Source: Anaerolineae bacterium
Lineage (GTDB): Bacteria; Chloroflexota; Anaerolineae; UBA4142; SHND01
Length of the DNA: 64,000 nucleotides
Direction: 5' to 3'
NCBI GenBank assembly: GCA_020851635.1
Contig: JADZCJ010000144.1
Span: 1-64,000, forward strand
Shown here: in pieces, positions 35,456 to 43,609 of the stretch
Numbering within the stretch: position 1 is the stretch's first letter
Layout: each line of letters opens with the position of its first letter
Program-made: the position numbers and the translations under genes
The notes under the pieces: generated by a model
The model's database searches: none
The model's input: only the letters and a program-made list of their open reading frames with translations
What the model was told of the DNA's origin: nothing

Positions 35456-36334
35456 ATGGCTCAACGTGCCTGGCTTTACTCTTTCGTGCGCATCGTCGCG
35501 CTCGCATTTGTGATTGCGACCGTCCATGCGATTGATTTTGCTGCGCTCACGTGGAGCGCCTCACTCGAGTCTTTTGCCTGGCTCCTGTTGATGGGGCTGC
35601 TGCAAGCGACAGTCCTTGGCTATGTGTTGATGCGTTCGGTATGGCGCGGCTGGAAACTAGTCGCCGCGTGGTGTGCCATTTACTTTGGCATCACCGTTTT
35701 CCAAACACAAATCGAAGCGATCGTCTTTTTGCAGTATTTCGTGAGCATCATTCCTGTGGATGCGATGCCCGCGATTGTGCTCAACGATGCCATTCGCGCG
35801 ATGCTCATCGCGCCGCTGGCTGTTGTCATCTTTGACAGATTCAAGCCGTCCGCATCACCGAAAGTCGGATCTCAGCCCTTGCGTTTAACTGCTTTGCAGT
35901 GGATTTGGAAAACCGGCGCGCTCGCCGTCATTTATGTATTTATTTACCTGCTATTCGGCTTGGTGGTTGCGAAACCATTAGCCGGCACAGCATTTGACGA
36001 ATATTATGGCAATTTGCAACTGCCCGGATGGTTTCTGCCGTTCCAGCTCATTCGCGGCGTCATATGGGTTTTGATCACCATTCCGATCATTCGGATGATG
36101 CGCGCCAGCTCGCGCGAAATTGCCCTGGGAGTCGCGCTCATGCTATCGGTTCCGATTGCATCGCTCGTCATTCCGTCGAACGAATTTATGCCCGCCCCCA
36201 TCCGTTTCGCACACCTCGTTGAACTGTTTACCTCCATGTTTGTCTTTGGGTGGATTGACCATTGGCTGTTGACGTGGCGCAGACAACCTAAAGCACAACA
36301 AACGAATTTGCGGGGCGCGTCGCACCCATCATAG
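35456..36334 (+). CDS. Polytopic membrane protein of unknown function
   Basis: I do not recognise this family. The 292 residues hold about eight hydrophobic segments. Charged loops contain DAMPAIVLNDAIRAM near 98-112 and EFMPAPIRFAHLVE near 240-253, and the C-terminus is short and basic. No enzymatic motif stands out. The start is well supported by AAGGAGG six bases before the ATG. It diverges from the diheme cytochrome gene and shares with it the phased 11-bp array, so common regulation and a redox or membrane-stress role are possible but not shown. Confidence 0.75.
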   Translation: MAQRAWLYSFVRIVALAFVIATVHAIDFAALTWSASLESFAWLLLMGLLQATVLGYVLMRSVWRGWKLVAAWCAIYFGITVFQTQIEAIVFLQYFVSIIPVDAMPAIVLNDAIRAMLIAPLAVVIFDRFKPSASPKVGSQPLRLTALQWIWKTGALAVIYVFIYLLFGLVVAKPLAGTAFDEYYGNLQLPGWFLPFQLIRGVIWVLITIPIIRMMRASSREIALGVALMLSVPIASLVIPSNEFMPAPIRFAHLVELFTSMFVFGWIDHWLLTWRRQPKAQQTNLRGASHPS

Positions 36335-36352
36335 ATTTGGCAGAGCGTCCGC

Positions 36353-36391
36353 ACAAAACAAGCCGCGTCCCAGAGACGCGGCTTGTTTTGT
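36353..36391. terminator. Strong intrinsic terminator
   Basis: A perfect 17-bp stem (36353-36369 with 36375-36391), 5-base loop and T-rich tail, 18 bases after the membrane protein stop. Confidence 0.92.
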
Positions 36392-36465
36392 TGTCGCGCG
36401 CAGGCGATTCGGCAACGGCAAAAACCAAGCCAAACGACTGATCCCATTTTCGCCTCATCTTGTGC

Positions 36466-36471
36466 TATACT
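36466..36471 (+). promoter_or_regulatory. Extended -10 element
   Basis: TGC-TATACT at 36463-36471, 45 bases upstream of the ATG at 36517. No clear -35. Confidence 0.55.
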
Positions 36472-36516
36472 TTTTTTCTCCATTCCCCTGTCCATGTCCG
36501 TTCATTGATTCCGTTC

Positions 36517-38277
36517 ATGAGCGCAATTCCACACCAGTCCGGCGCAGAATGTCCTTCTTGTGGGCGTTTTGTCGGTCCGTTGGAAAAATGCCCGTTCTGC
36601 GGCGCAAACGTGCGCAAGCGCCTGCCTCTCAAATATCTGCGCCTCGCCTGTCTCGTCCTCGCCCTCGCCGGAATCGCCATCCTGCTCTATGCCGTCAGCG
36701 GCGCGTCCACGCCCACTGCCAAAATCGGAAACGTGGGCGCGACGATGAATTACGCGTATGTGAAAATCAAAGGGACTGTGGTGCGCGGTCCGATTTATGA
36801 TGTCGAACAGCAGTCCCTGCGCTTTTATGTTGCGGACGACACGGGCGAGATTCAAGCGTCCGCGTTTCGCGAGGTGACCGAGGCGCTGGTCGCCGCGAAT
36901 CGCGTGCCAAAGGTGGGTGATGCGATCACGGTCGAGGGCACGCTGCGGGTCCGCGATGATTTCACCGCCCTCAATGCTGCTTCGGCAGACAAGCTGCAAC
37001 TCACCCCGCCTACTTTTTCCGACCGCGCACTCTCTGAAATTGATACACATGACGAATTCGCAGCTGTGCGCGTGCGCGGCGATGTGCGCGAGATTCGCAC
37101 GCCTTATGCGGGATTAACGCTTGTTACGCTGGGCGACGCGGAGCGTGAGCTCGATGTGGCGATAACGGGCGATACGGAAACACTATACGGCGCGCTGCCC
37201 GCGCCCGCGCTTGGCGATGTGGTCGAGGCGCAGGGCATCGTGACGAATTTTCGGGACTCGCCCCAGCTGGTTTTGCGTCATCCCGACGATTTTCGAAAAC
37301 TCGAAATCGAAAACACTGCCGCAATGACGACAGAGATAGGCGCGCTTGACGCGGCGCGGGTCAACCAGCGCGTGCGGGTCGCGGGACAAGTTGTCAAGGT
37401 CTCTGAGTTTTCGCAAGGCGTGCGCGTGACGATTGAAGATGCTACGGGCGAAATCATTTTGCTGCTGTGGCGCGATATCCTGGCGCAAATCGTGAACCCG
37501 GCGGACCTGAAAGCGGGCGCGCAGGTGGAGGTCGTCGGCAAGGTGGCGGAATATCGTGGCGCGATGGAGCTTGTGCCGGACCGCGGCGAGGATGTGCAGA
37601 TTATTCCTTTGGTCGCGCAAGCAGCGGCAACTGCCCTGCCGGGCTCGACGGTCGAGCCGACCAGCACGCCGCAGCCAACGCGCGCCCCAACCCCGGTCCC
37701 GGTCGTCGTCGAGATCGGCAGTCTCACCGAAAACGATGTTGAAAAACGGGTGATTGTGACCGGCAAAATCGCGCGCGCGAGCAAATTCTCGCAGGGGATG
37801 CGTTACACGCTGGACGATAGCACGGGCACAATTTTGTTGATTCTGTGGACGAATGTGCTGGAAACGGTGGATGCGCGGGCGCAAATGCTGCCCGGTGCGA
37901 CGGTGCGGGTGACGGGCGCAGTCAAGGTCTTTGACAAGCAACTGGAGGTGATTCCCGATTTCGGCGGCGAGGTTGAACTGCTCGCGCCCGCGCCCGTTGT
38001 GATTGCGCCGGTCCGCCCGATTGATTCAATTACCACAGACGATTTGGACGCGACCATTCAGGTCGAGGGCATCGTCACGGAATTGACGCCGTTCTCGGCA
38101 GGGAAATATGCGACGGTCACGGATGCGAGCGGGACAATTCGTGTGACGGTGTTTGACAACGTGTTGGATGACATCGAGACACAACTGAACGTTGGCGCCG
38201 CAGTAACGGTAGAGGGAAAGGTTAATGTGTTCCGGGGGAATCTGGAAATTGTGGCGAGCGATGTGACGTTTCCGTAA
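36517..38277 (+). CDS. Zinc-ribbon, membrane-anchored protein with five OB-fold-like modules
   Basis: A 586-residue protein of unusual layout. A zinc ribbon opens it (CPSC near 12-15 and CPFC near 26-29), then one membrane helix (about 43-62). Five OB-like beta modules follow, at about 75-165, 172-262, 268-360, 395-490 and 498-586, with a Pro/Thr linker before the fourth. Modules 1, 3, 4 and 5 carry the same core: D(D/A)(S/T)G.I...(L/A/V)(W/F).(D/E/N)V, for example DDSTGTILLILWTNVLE. Such cores are typical of tRNA-anticodon-type nucleic-acid-binding OB folds, yet the topology would place them outside the cell. Function unknown. Confidence 0.7.
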   Translation: MSAIPHQSGAECPSCGRFVGPLEKCPFCGANVRKRLPLKYLRLACLVLALAGIAILLYAVSGASTPTAKIGNVGATMNYAYVKIKGTVVRGPIYDVEQQSLRFYVADDTGEIQASAFREVTEALVAANRVPKVGDAITVEGTLRVRDDFTALNAASADKLQLTPPTFSDRALSEIDTHDEFAAVRVRGDVREIRTPYAGLTLVTLGDAERELDVAITGDTETLYGALPAPALGDVVEAQGIVTNFRDSPQLVLRHPDDFRKLEIENTAAMTTEIGALDAARVNQRVRVAGQVVKVSEFSQGVRVTIEDATGEIILLLWRDILAQIVNPADLKAGAQVEVVGKVAEYRGAMELVPDRGEDVQIIPLVAQAAATALPGSTVEPTSTPQPTRAPTPVPVVVEIGSLTENDVEKRVIVTGKIARASKFSQGMRYTLDDSTGTILLILWTNVLETVDARAQMLPGATVRVTGAVKVFDKQLEVIPDFGGEVELLAPAPVVIAPVRPIDSITTDDLDATIQVEGIVTELTPFSAGKYATVTDASGTIRVTVFDNVLDDIETQLNVGAAVTVEGKVNVFRGNLEIVASDVTFP

Positions 38278-38285
38278 CCGTTGTA

Positions 38286-38343
38286 GAGACGCAAAATCTT
38301 GGCGAGACGCAAAATCTTGGCGAGACGCAAAATTTTGCGTCTC
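38286..38343. repeat. Tandem GAGACGCAAAAT repeats ending in a perfect palindrome
   Basis: Two identical 18-bp units (38286-38303 and 38304-38321, GAGACGCAAAATCTTGGC) are followed by a 22-bp perfect palindrome with arms GAGACGCAAAA and TTTTGCGTCTC (38322-38343). The same palindrome core occurs at 61308-61329. It could also act as a terminator for the OB-fold gene. Confidence 0.85.
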
Positions 38344-38350
38344 TCCCATA

Positions 38351-39682
38351 ATGCATCGGATGGAATATCTTTATCTTGTACCCTATGCCATTGCAGGCAC
38401 ATTGATCGCTTCGACGCTGGCGCTGGCGCCCGCGCTGCATGTGTATAACATCGCGGGCATTTTTATTTTGATTGCGCTGGGGGCGCAGAATTGGATCGGC
38501 GGGGACGCGCTGGCGATGCTGTTGCTGGGCATGATCATCGGGTATGCAATGTTGAACACGGTTTCGGCGATATTTCTCGGCGCGCCCGATGATTCGACCA
38601 TCTTTATCGTTCTGCCCGGTCAAAAGTATCTGCTCATGTCGAGGGGGTACGAGGCGGCGGTGTTGACGGGGATCGGCGCGCTCGGCGGGGTCGCGATTCT
38701 GATGCTGCTCGCGCCGTTTGCAGTAACTATTTTTGTCACTCTGCGAACGATTCTTTTGCCGCACCTGCATTGGATTCTTGCGGTAATTACCTGCTATATG
38801 CTTCTCGCCGAATGGCCCAAGGGTGGCGATCACGGGGCGACGGGGTTGGCGCGATTGTGGGACGCGTGGAAAGGTCTTGGCATTGGGCTGTTGACTTTTG
38901 TGCTCTCGGGCATACTGGGGATTGTGTTGATGTATAAATCGCCCGTGCCGCTCGAAATGTCATTCCAGAATCTGCTGCCCGCGTTTGTCGGCTTGTTTGC
39001 GGTCCCGTGGGTGCTGGAAAATATCTTGTCGGGCACAGAGGTTCCCAAACAGCATATTTCCAAAACTTTTGACGCGCCGCCGGGGGTTGTGGCGCGCGGG
39101 ATATTTTCGGGGGCGCTGGGCGGGTTGTTTGCCGCGTTCTTTCCCGTGGTCACGGGCGGCATCGGCGGATACCTGGCGGGGCACGCGACGGCGCAGCGCG
39201 ATGACCGCGTCTTTATCATTTCGCAGGGCGCATCCAAGTTTTTGTACTACGTTGGCGCGTTCTGCCTTTTCTTTTTGCCCGCCGCGCGCATCACCAAGGG
39301 CGGCATGGCTGGGATGCTGGCGACGATCTACACACCGCAGGGCACAGGGTTGTTTTACACGGTGGTCGCGATGATCGCCGTGTGCGGCGTCTTGTCGTTC
39401 GGGCTGCTGCTTGGATATTCACGCCTCGCCGTGTGGCTGGTCGAGCGCGTCAATTATCGTTACATCTCGCTCGCAACACTCGGCATCCTTTTCGCGCTGG
39501 TCTATTTCATGACAGGATGGGGCGGTGTGGCGATCATGCTGATCGCCACACCGATTGGCGGACTGCCCATCCTGTGGGGTTCGCGGCGCTTGAACTGTCT
39601 GGGCGTGATCCTGGTGCCGATCACGTTAAATCTGGCAGGTTTGGGGCCGACAGTCGCCGCAGGGTTGGGAATTTTGCGATAG
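38351..39682 (+). CDS. TctA/DUF112-like membrane permease
   Basis: A 443-residue protein with about eleven membrane segments. It resembles the large subunit of tripartite tricarboxylate transporters (TctA, formerly DUF112), with duplicated Gly/Pro-rich loops such as LGAPDDSTIFIVLPGQ and AAFFPVVTGGIGGYLAGHAT. No genes for the small membrane subunit or the periplasmic binding protein are adjacent, as in archaeal DUF112 proteins that occur alone. Substrate unknown. Starts at 38351 or 38360 are both possible; neither has a clear ribosome-binding site. Confidence 0.75.
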   Translation: MHRMEYLYLVPYAIAGTLIASTLALAPALHVYNIAGIFILIALGAQNWIGGDALAMLLLGMIIGYAMLNTVSAIFLGAPDDSTIFIVLPGQKYLLMSRGYEAAVLTGIGALGGVAILMLLAPFAVTIFVTLRTILLPHLHWILAVITCYMLLAEWPKGGDHGATGLARLWDAWKGLGIGLLTFVLSGILGIVLMYKSPVPLEMSFQNLLPAFVGLFAVPWVLENILSGTEVPKQHISKTFDAPPGVVARGIFSGALGGLFAAFFPVVTGGIGGYLAGHATAQRDDRVFIISQGASKFLYYVGAFCLFFLPAARITKGGMAGMLATIYTPQGTGLFYTVVAMIAVCGVLSFGLLLGYSRLAVWLVERVNYRYISLATLGILFALVYFMTGWGGVAIMLIATPIGGLPILWGSRRLNCLGVILVPITLNLAGLGPTVAAGLGILR

Positions 39683-39692
39683 AAAATCGTTA

Positions 39693-41792
39693 TCAGGGGT
39701 AGGGAATATTCTTGTGATAGAACGATTTCCAATTCAGGTTCCAGCCGACAGGCGCCACGCGCGCATATTCGACCATATAGACATTCCCATTGTCGTCGGT
39801 GCCAAAGATTACGGGCGAGGTCGTGCCGGGAGGGTCTTCCATCCACCGCGAGGCGGTTATGCTTTGCAGTTTGGGAGGGTTCTGCGGAGCGACGCCGGGC
39901 GCCCACAGATGCGTTTCAAACGTGCGCCACTCGTTCCAGGGCTGGCTGCCATACAAGGGGGTGAACCACAAACTATTGGTCGGACCGGGCACAACTCCAT
40001 TCCAGGAGGCGGGGATGGCGAGCATGAACCCGCGCGCCAGTTCATCCCATGTCAAGTCAATATCGCGCCAGGCGCTGATTTGCGCGGGACGAGGCAGCTT
40101 GATTCGGGACGTCCATCCCGCCACACCTTTAGAGACTCGCCAGATTTCGCCGGTCGTGTCGAGCAGCGCCACCCAAATCGTGCCCGCATAATTGATGGCA
40201 GTGAGCGCCTTATAAGTGCCGCCCGTAACTTTTTTCCATCCTTCCCAGGTTGTGTCAGACGTCTTGGCGCGGACATATGCCTTGCCCCCGCGCGCAACCA
40301 TAAAAAGGAGACAGCGGCCATTCGCATCCGTTGCCGCATCCAGGTCCCCGACACTGTCCGCCTTGGCAGGGAGTCCAAACGACGACCAACCGCTCCACTG
40401 TCCCAAACCGTCCGCCGAACGGGTATAGATCATGTTTTTGTTTACAGTCACAAAGACCTGAGGGCGACCATTTGCTCCCGCTGCGCAAGCGGCAATCCGT
40501 CCCAGCTTGGCGCCCTGGAACGGCGTGCCGAGACTGCGCCAATAGGTAAAATCACTGGTATAGGTAGGCGTCGAACCCAGCCGATTCCGATAAACCACCG
40601 TGTCGCTGTCGCTGTCCACCGCAAATACGGCGGTCGCCGACGTGCTAACGGGGCTGCGATGCACGGCGACATTCGAGGCATAGCGCGGCGCGTCGCGGAA
40701 CCGCTCGACACTCGCGCCTATATTGTCGCTGTTTGAAGGGATATCCGGGCTGCAGAGGGGAGTCAATAGCGCAAAATTGTTCGAGCTGGCAGTGGCGCTT
40801 GAACCGCCGCCGTGCCCGACGGCGATGACGCCCCAATTGCCCTGCGCGTCCAGACGCATGATCGGTGAACCCGATGAGCCGCCAATGGTATCGCAGTTGT
40901 GCACGACAACATCGTCAACTATTTTACCGAGCGAACAGTCTGCATGAATGTATCCGGCGGACCAGCGAGAGTTGCACCCGACCATATCACGATTCACGCC
41001 GTCATATATCGGCGCCGGACGCATCCGCACCGCCCACGCGCCGTTGTTGGGCTGGACCCAGCCGCAGTTTGTTGTGTCCCAAACCATATTGTCCCATTTG
41101 GGCGGCGCGTTGTCATTATATGGAAAGTGGTGGCGCGTATAAGCAGGGTTAGCCAGAGGGGCGCCCGGGGAGGGCATGGCATTCGCTAATGCGACAGGGG
41201 TCAGGTCCAACCCGGCTGCGTCCTGCCAACCACCCAGGCGCGCAATGCCCCAATCCATACCTGCGCCAAGCACATTTTCACCGGCGCGCGAACCGACGAC
41301 AATGCGTTTCACATTGGCGCGGGGGACATGCATTTCGTCCTGCCGAACTCGGCTGGGGTGAAAATTCGGATAGAAACGCAGACCGGTCTGCCACTGACCT
41401 GTGCCGGTGTCTTCAAAACAGTGCGCCGCCGCCGCGATATGTTTCGAATCAATGAGAAAGGCAGTGCATCCGTTGTTCAAAAACCCAACCGCGTTGTACG
41501 GGCGAGGCGGGTTGCGTTTGAGCTGTGTATAGGGGCGATTGCAATAGAGCGTCGCCGATGCTTCTCCCACGACGAGAAATAGCAAGAGGATTGCCGATCC
41601 GAGGACGACGGCGGGCAAGTTGCCAAATATTCTCGTTCTTGTGACGGGTTGCGCAGCTGCAAGCGATGTTTGTTCGGTTGGACTCGCGGCGTCTCGTTCG
41701 TTATCATGAATGGTCTGGGGTCGTCCGGACAAAACGGGGCTGAAAGACTTGGCGAGGAGGCACCAGCCCGAGGATATTTTGCGCGAAAACAT
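39693..41792 (-). CDS. Exported trypsin-like serine protease with C-terminal propeller-like region
   Basis: A 699-residue protein. An unusually long charged N-terminus (1-57) precedes a membrane or signal segment (about 58-78). The protease domain (about 95-345) has the catalytic triad His124 (AAAAHCFED), Asp180 (GMDWGIARL) and Ser307 (GGSSGSPI). From about 365 to 690 come repeated strands with W/G patterns (QWSGWSSFG, TWEGWKKVTGG, WTSRIKLP, WNEWRTFE), resembling PLL-lectin or tachylectin-type beta-propellers. It probably binds a surface or glycan while cutting proteins. AAAGGAG sits 7 bases before the ATG at 41792; upstream frame extension runs into a repeat. Confidence 0.82.
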   Translation of the reverse strand: MFSRKISSGWCLLAKSFSPVLSGRPQTIHDNERDAASPTEQTSLAAAQPVTRTRIFGNLPAVVLGSAILLLFLVVGEASATLYCNRPYTQLKRNPPRPYNAVGFLNNGCTAFLIDSKHIAAAAHCFEDTGTGQWQTGLRFYPNFHPSRVRQDEMHVPRANVKRIVVGSRAGENVLGAGMDWGIARLGGWQDAAGLDLTPVALANAMPSPGAPLANPAYTRHHFPYNDNAPPKWDNMVWDTTNCGWVQPNNGAWAVRMRPAPIYDGVNRDMVGCNSRWSAGYIHADCSLGKIVDDVVVHNCDTIGGSSGSPIMRLDAQGNWGVIAVGHGGGSSATASSNNFALLTPLCSPDIPSNSDNIGASVERFRDAPRYASNVAVHRSPVSTSATAVFAVDSDSDTVVYRNRLGSTPTYTSDFTYWRSLGTPFQGAKLGRIAACAAGANGRPQVFVTVNKNMIYTRSADGLGQWSGWSSFGLPAKADSVGDLDAATDANGRCLLFMVARGGKAYVRAKTSDTTWEGWKKVTGGTYKALTAINYAGTIWVALLDTTGEIWRVSKGVAGWTSRIKLPRPAQISAWRDIDLTWDELARGFMLAIPASWNGVVPGPTNSLWFTPLYGSQPWNEWRTFETHLWAPGVAPQNPPKLQSITASRWMEDPPGTTSPVIFGTDDNGNVYMVEYARVAPVGWNLNWKSFYHKNIPYP

Positions 41793-41951
41793 ATTCTGCT
41801 CCTTTGCTGACAAAGAGGACAATGACAAAAGCCATTGGTGGTGGCGAGAGGAACTTGATGTGCGCGTTCTGTTGTTGAGATTGTTATACACCCATGCAGC
41901 GCACTTTTCAATACCCATGCAAAGGTGTGCGCGTCGTGTTTTTGGTTCCGT

Positions 41952-42009
41952 GTAAGGCACGCTAACCTCATCGTGTCAGGCGGGGAACGAAACAGCGTTC
42001 GTTCCTTAC
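41952..42009 (+). repeat. Dispersed double-hairpin repeat, copy at 42 kb
   Basis: Bounded by GTAAGG (41952-41957) and CCTTAC (42004-42009). The second hairpin (GGAACGAA/TTCGTTCC) is intact; the first has decayed (GGCACGCT facing TCGTGTCA). It lies between the divergent protease and YdjM-like genes. Confidence 0.8.
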
Positions 42010-42068
42010 CGTCCAGAATCCGGACGCATGCTGCCCATGCACAGCCACCAGAATAAGGTATTCGGAAA

Positions 42069-43073
42069 ATGAAAGGGATTTCACATTTCGCAACCGGCGT
42101 CGCCGTCGGCACATTTTTTCCCGAGGCAGTCCATGCCGCGCTCGACGGGTCATTCATTCTTGCGCTGGGCGGGATTGGCGGATTACTGCCCGACACAATT
42201 GATTTCAAGTTTGCGCGTTTTTTGGAACAACCCGACATTCTGATTGACCCGCATCCCGAGCAGTTCGAGGCGCAAAAAATCGCGGACGAGATCGCGGCGG
42301 GGATTGATCGCGTCCGAGAGACACGCAAGAGACTGATTTTGAAATGCAATACGATCCGGTTGGGGCCCGACTGGTGGCAGCAATACTCGCTCAAGTTCGA
42401 CACGCAGGCGCGCGAGGTAATTGTCAAACTCGGACCCATCGTCAACACCTCGCAGCTGCCGCTGCCGGCAAGTTTGCGGAATGTCCCCGAAGGGCGCGCC
42501 AACATTCAAGCGCCACTGCTGCCGGCGTATGACGAATATATCGAGGTGGACATTTTCAGCGGACCGTCGTTCGCGCTAGAATGGCGCAACGAGCGGGTCG
42601 AGATTGATTTCATCCCGTGGCATCGCCAATACTCGCACTCGATTTTTATGGCAGTCTTGTTTGGCTTGATCTGCGGTTTGTTGTTTGGCGTGACGGCGGG
42701 GCTGATTGGCGGACTGGCGCTCTTGGCGCATGTGCTGGAGGACCAACTGGGTTATTTGGGGAGTAATTTGCTGTGGCCCCTGACCGGGGTGCGGACAAAT
42801 GGGGCGCACCTGATTCACGCGGGCGACCCGATACCCAATTTCTTTACGGTCGGCACGAGCGTCTATTTCATCATTTTCAATCTCGACCGCTTTTCGGCGC
42901 AGCCGACGCTCGACCCGCTGTTTTTCTGGGGTGTGCTCTGGCTCCCGTTCCCGATTGCGCTCGCCTACTTTTTCTATCGCAAATTCGAGACGGATATTCG
43001 AAAAAAGATTCCGTTACTCTCGCAGCAGGAGAGGGATTTGGTGGCAGAGTTGAATGAGGTGGTTGACGCATAG
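42069..43073 (+). CDS. YdjM-like membrane-bound metal-dependent hydrolase family protein
   Basis: A 334-residue protein starting MKGISHFATGVAVGTFFPE, with the conserved His near the N-terminus, GGLLPDTIDF, and later WHRQYSHSIFMAVLFGLI and LALLAHVLEDQLGYLG. The repeated His/Asp pattern in membrane segments is that of the YdjM/LexA-regulated hydrolase family (PF04307-like). About five membrane helices and a hydrophilic insert (about 60-185) with beta strands. Substrate unknown. Confidence 0.75.
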   Translation: MKGISHFATGVAVGTFFPEAVHAALDGSFILALGGIGGLLPDTIDFKFARFLEQPDILIDPHPEQFEAQKIADEIAAGIDRVRETRKRLILKCNTIRLGPDWWQQYSLKFDTQAREVIVKLGPIVNTSQLPLPASLRNVPEGRANIQAPLLPAYDEYIEVDIFSGPSFALEWRNERVEIDFIPWHRQYSHSIFMAVLFGLICGLLFGVTAGLIGGLALLAHVLEDQLGYLGSNLLWPLTGVRTNGAHLIHAGDPIPNFFTVGTSVYFIIFNLDRFSAQPTLDPLFFWGVLWLPFPIALAYFFYRKFETDIRKKIPLLSQQERDLVAELNEVVDA

Positions 43074-43083
43074 AGAGACAGAT

Positions 43084-43470
43084 TCAGTCCTCTTGCGGGC
43101 TGCGATTGACATTTGCGCGCATACGTTCGATGGCGCGCTGCCTGTCCATCTTTTTGCGCGAGATTTCGTCGTAATAGTGCCAGAACGTCAGGATGGGATG
43201 ATACAGCATCATGCGCGGTCCCGCATAGCGCATCACGCGGCGCACCCGCTCGCGCATATCGGGCTTGTAACAATGAATTGGGCATTTGGCGCAGGTCGGC
43301 TTGTCATCCACAAACGGACATTTGGCAATTCTCTGCATTGCATAGTCGGACAATGAAACACACTCGGAGCATAAGCCGGATTGCGGATGATGACGTCCCC
43401 GGCAGTAAATCCCGATCATGGTCTGTATGGTGTGACGTTCCCGGTCAAGGCGGTCCTGTTGGCTAGCCAT
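43084..43470 (-). CDS. YgbA-like protein (nitrous-oxide-stimulated promoter family)
   Basis: A 128-residue cytoplasmic protein with the full Cys pattern of the family: IGIYCRGRHH, then GLCSECVSLSDYAMQR, KCPFVDDKPTCAKCPIHCY and KPDMRERVRRVMRYAGPRMM. In Escherichia coli ygbA is controlled by the NO sensor NsrR and the product helps recovery from nitrosative stress. Cys-rich metal binding is likely. It is convergent with the YdjM-like gene. Confidence 0.88.
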   Translation of the reverse strand: MASQQDRLDRERHTIQTMIGIYCRGRHHPQSGLCSECVSLSDYAMQRIAKCPFVDDKPTCAKCPIHCYKPDMRERVRRVMRYAGPRMMLYHPILTFWHYYDEISRKKMDRQRAIERMRANVNRSPQED

Positions 43471-43609
43471 CGCGCGCTGAAATTCCTTTCATGGTGTAAA
43501 CCTCTGCGCACGATGATACACGGTCAGGATTCCGGTTTTCTAGTGTCAAATGTCCTTTGCTAGACGGAAATAGATACAGCAAGAGCTTGAAATATCAAGG
43601 GATAGCCGT

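Noticed and set aside
38286-38343. Possible CRISPR array
   Set aside because: The repeats are 18 bp and directly adjacent with no unique spacers, and they end in a palindrome. The tandem 19-bp repeats at 44695-44770 were rejected for the same reason.
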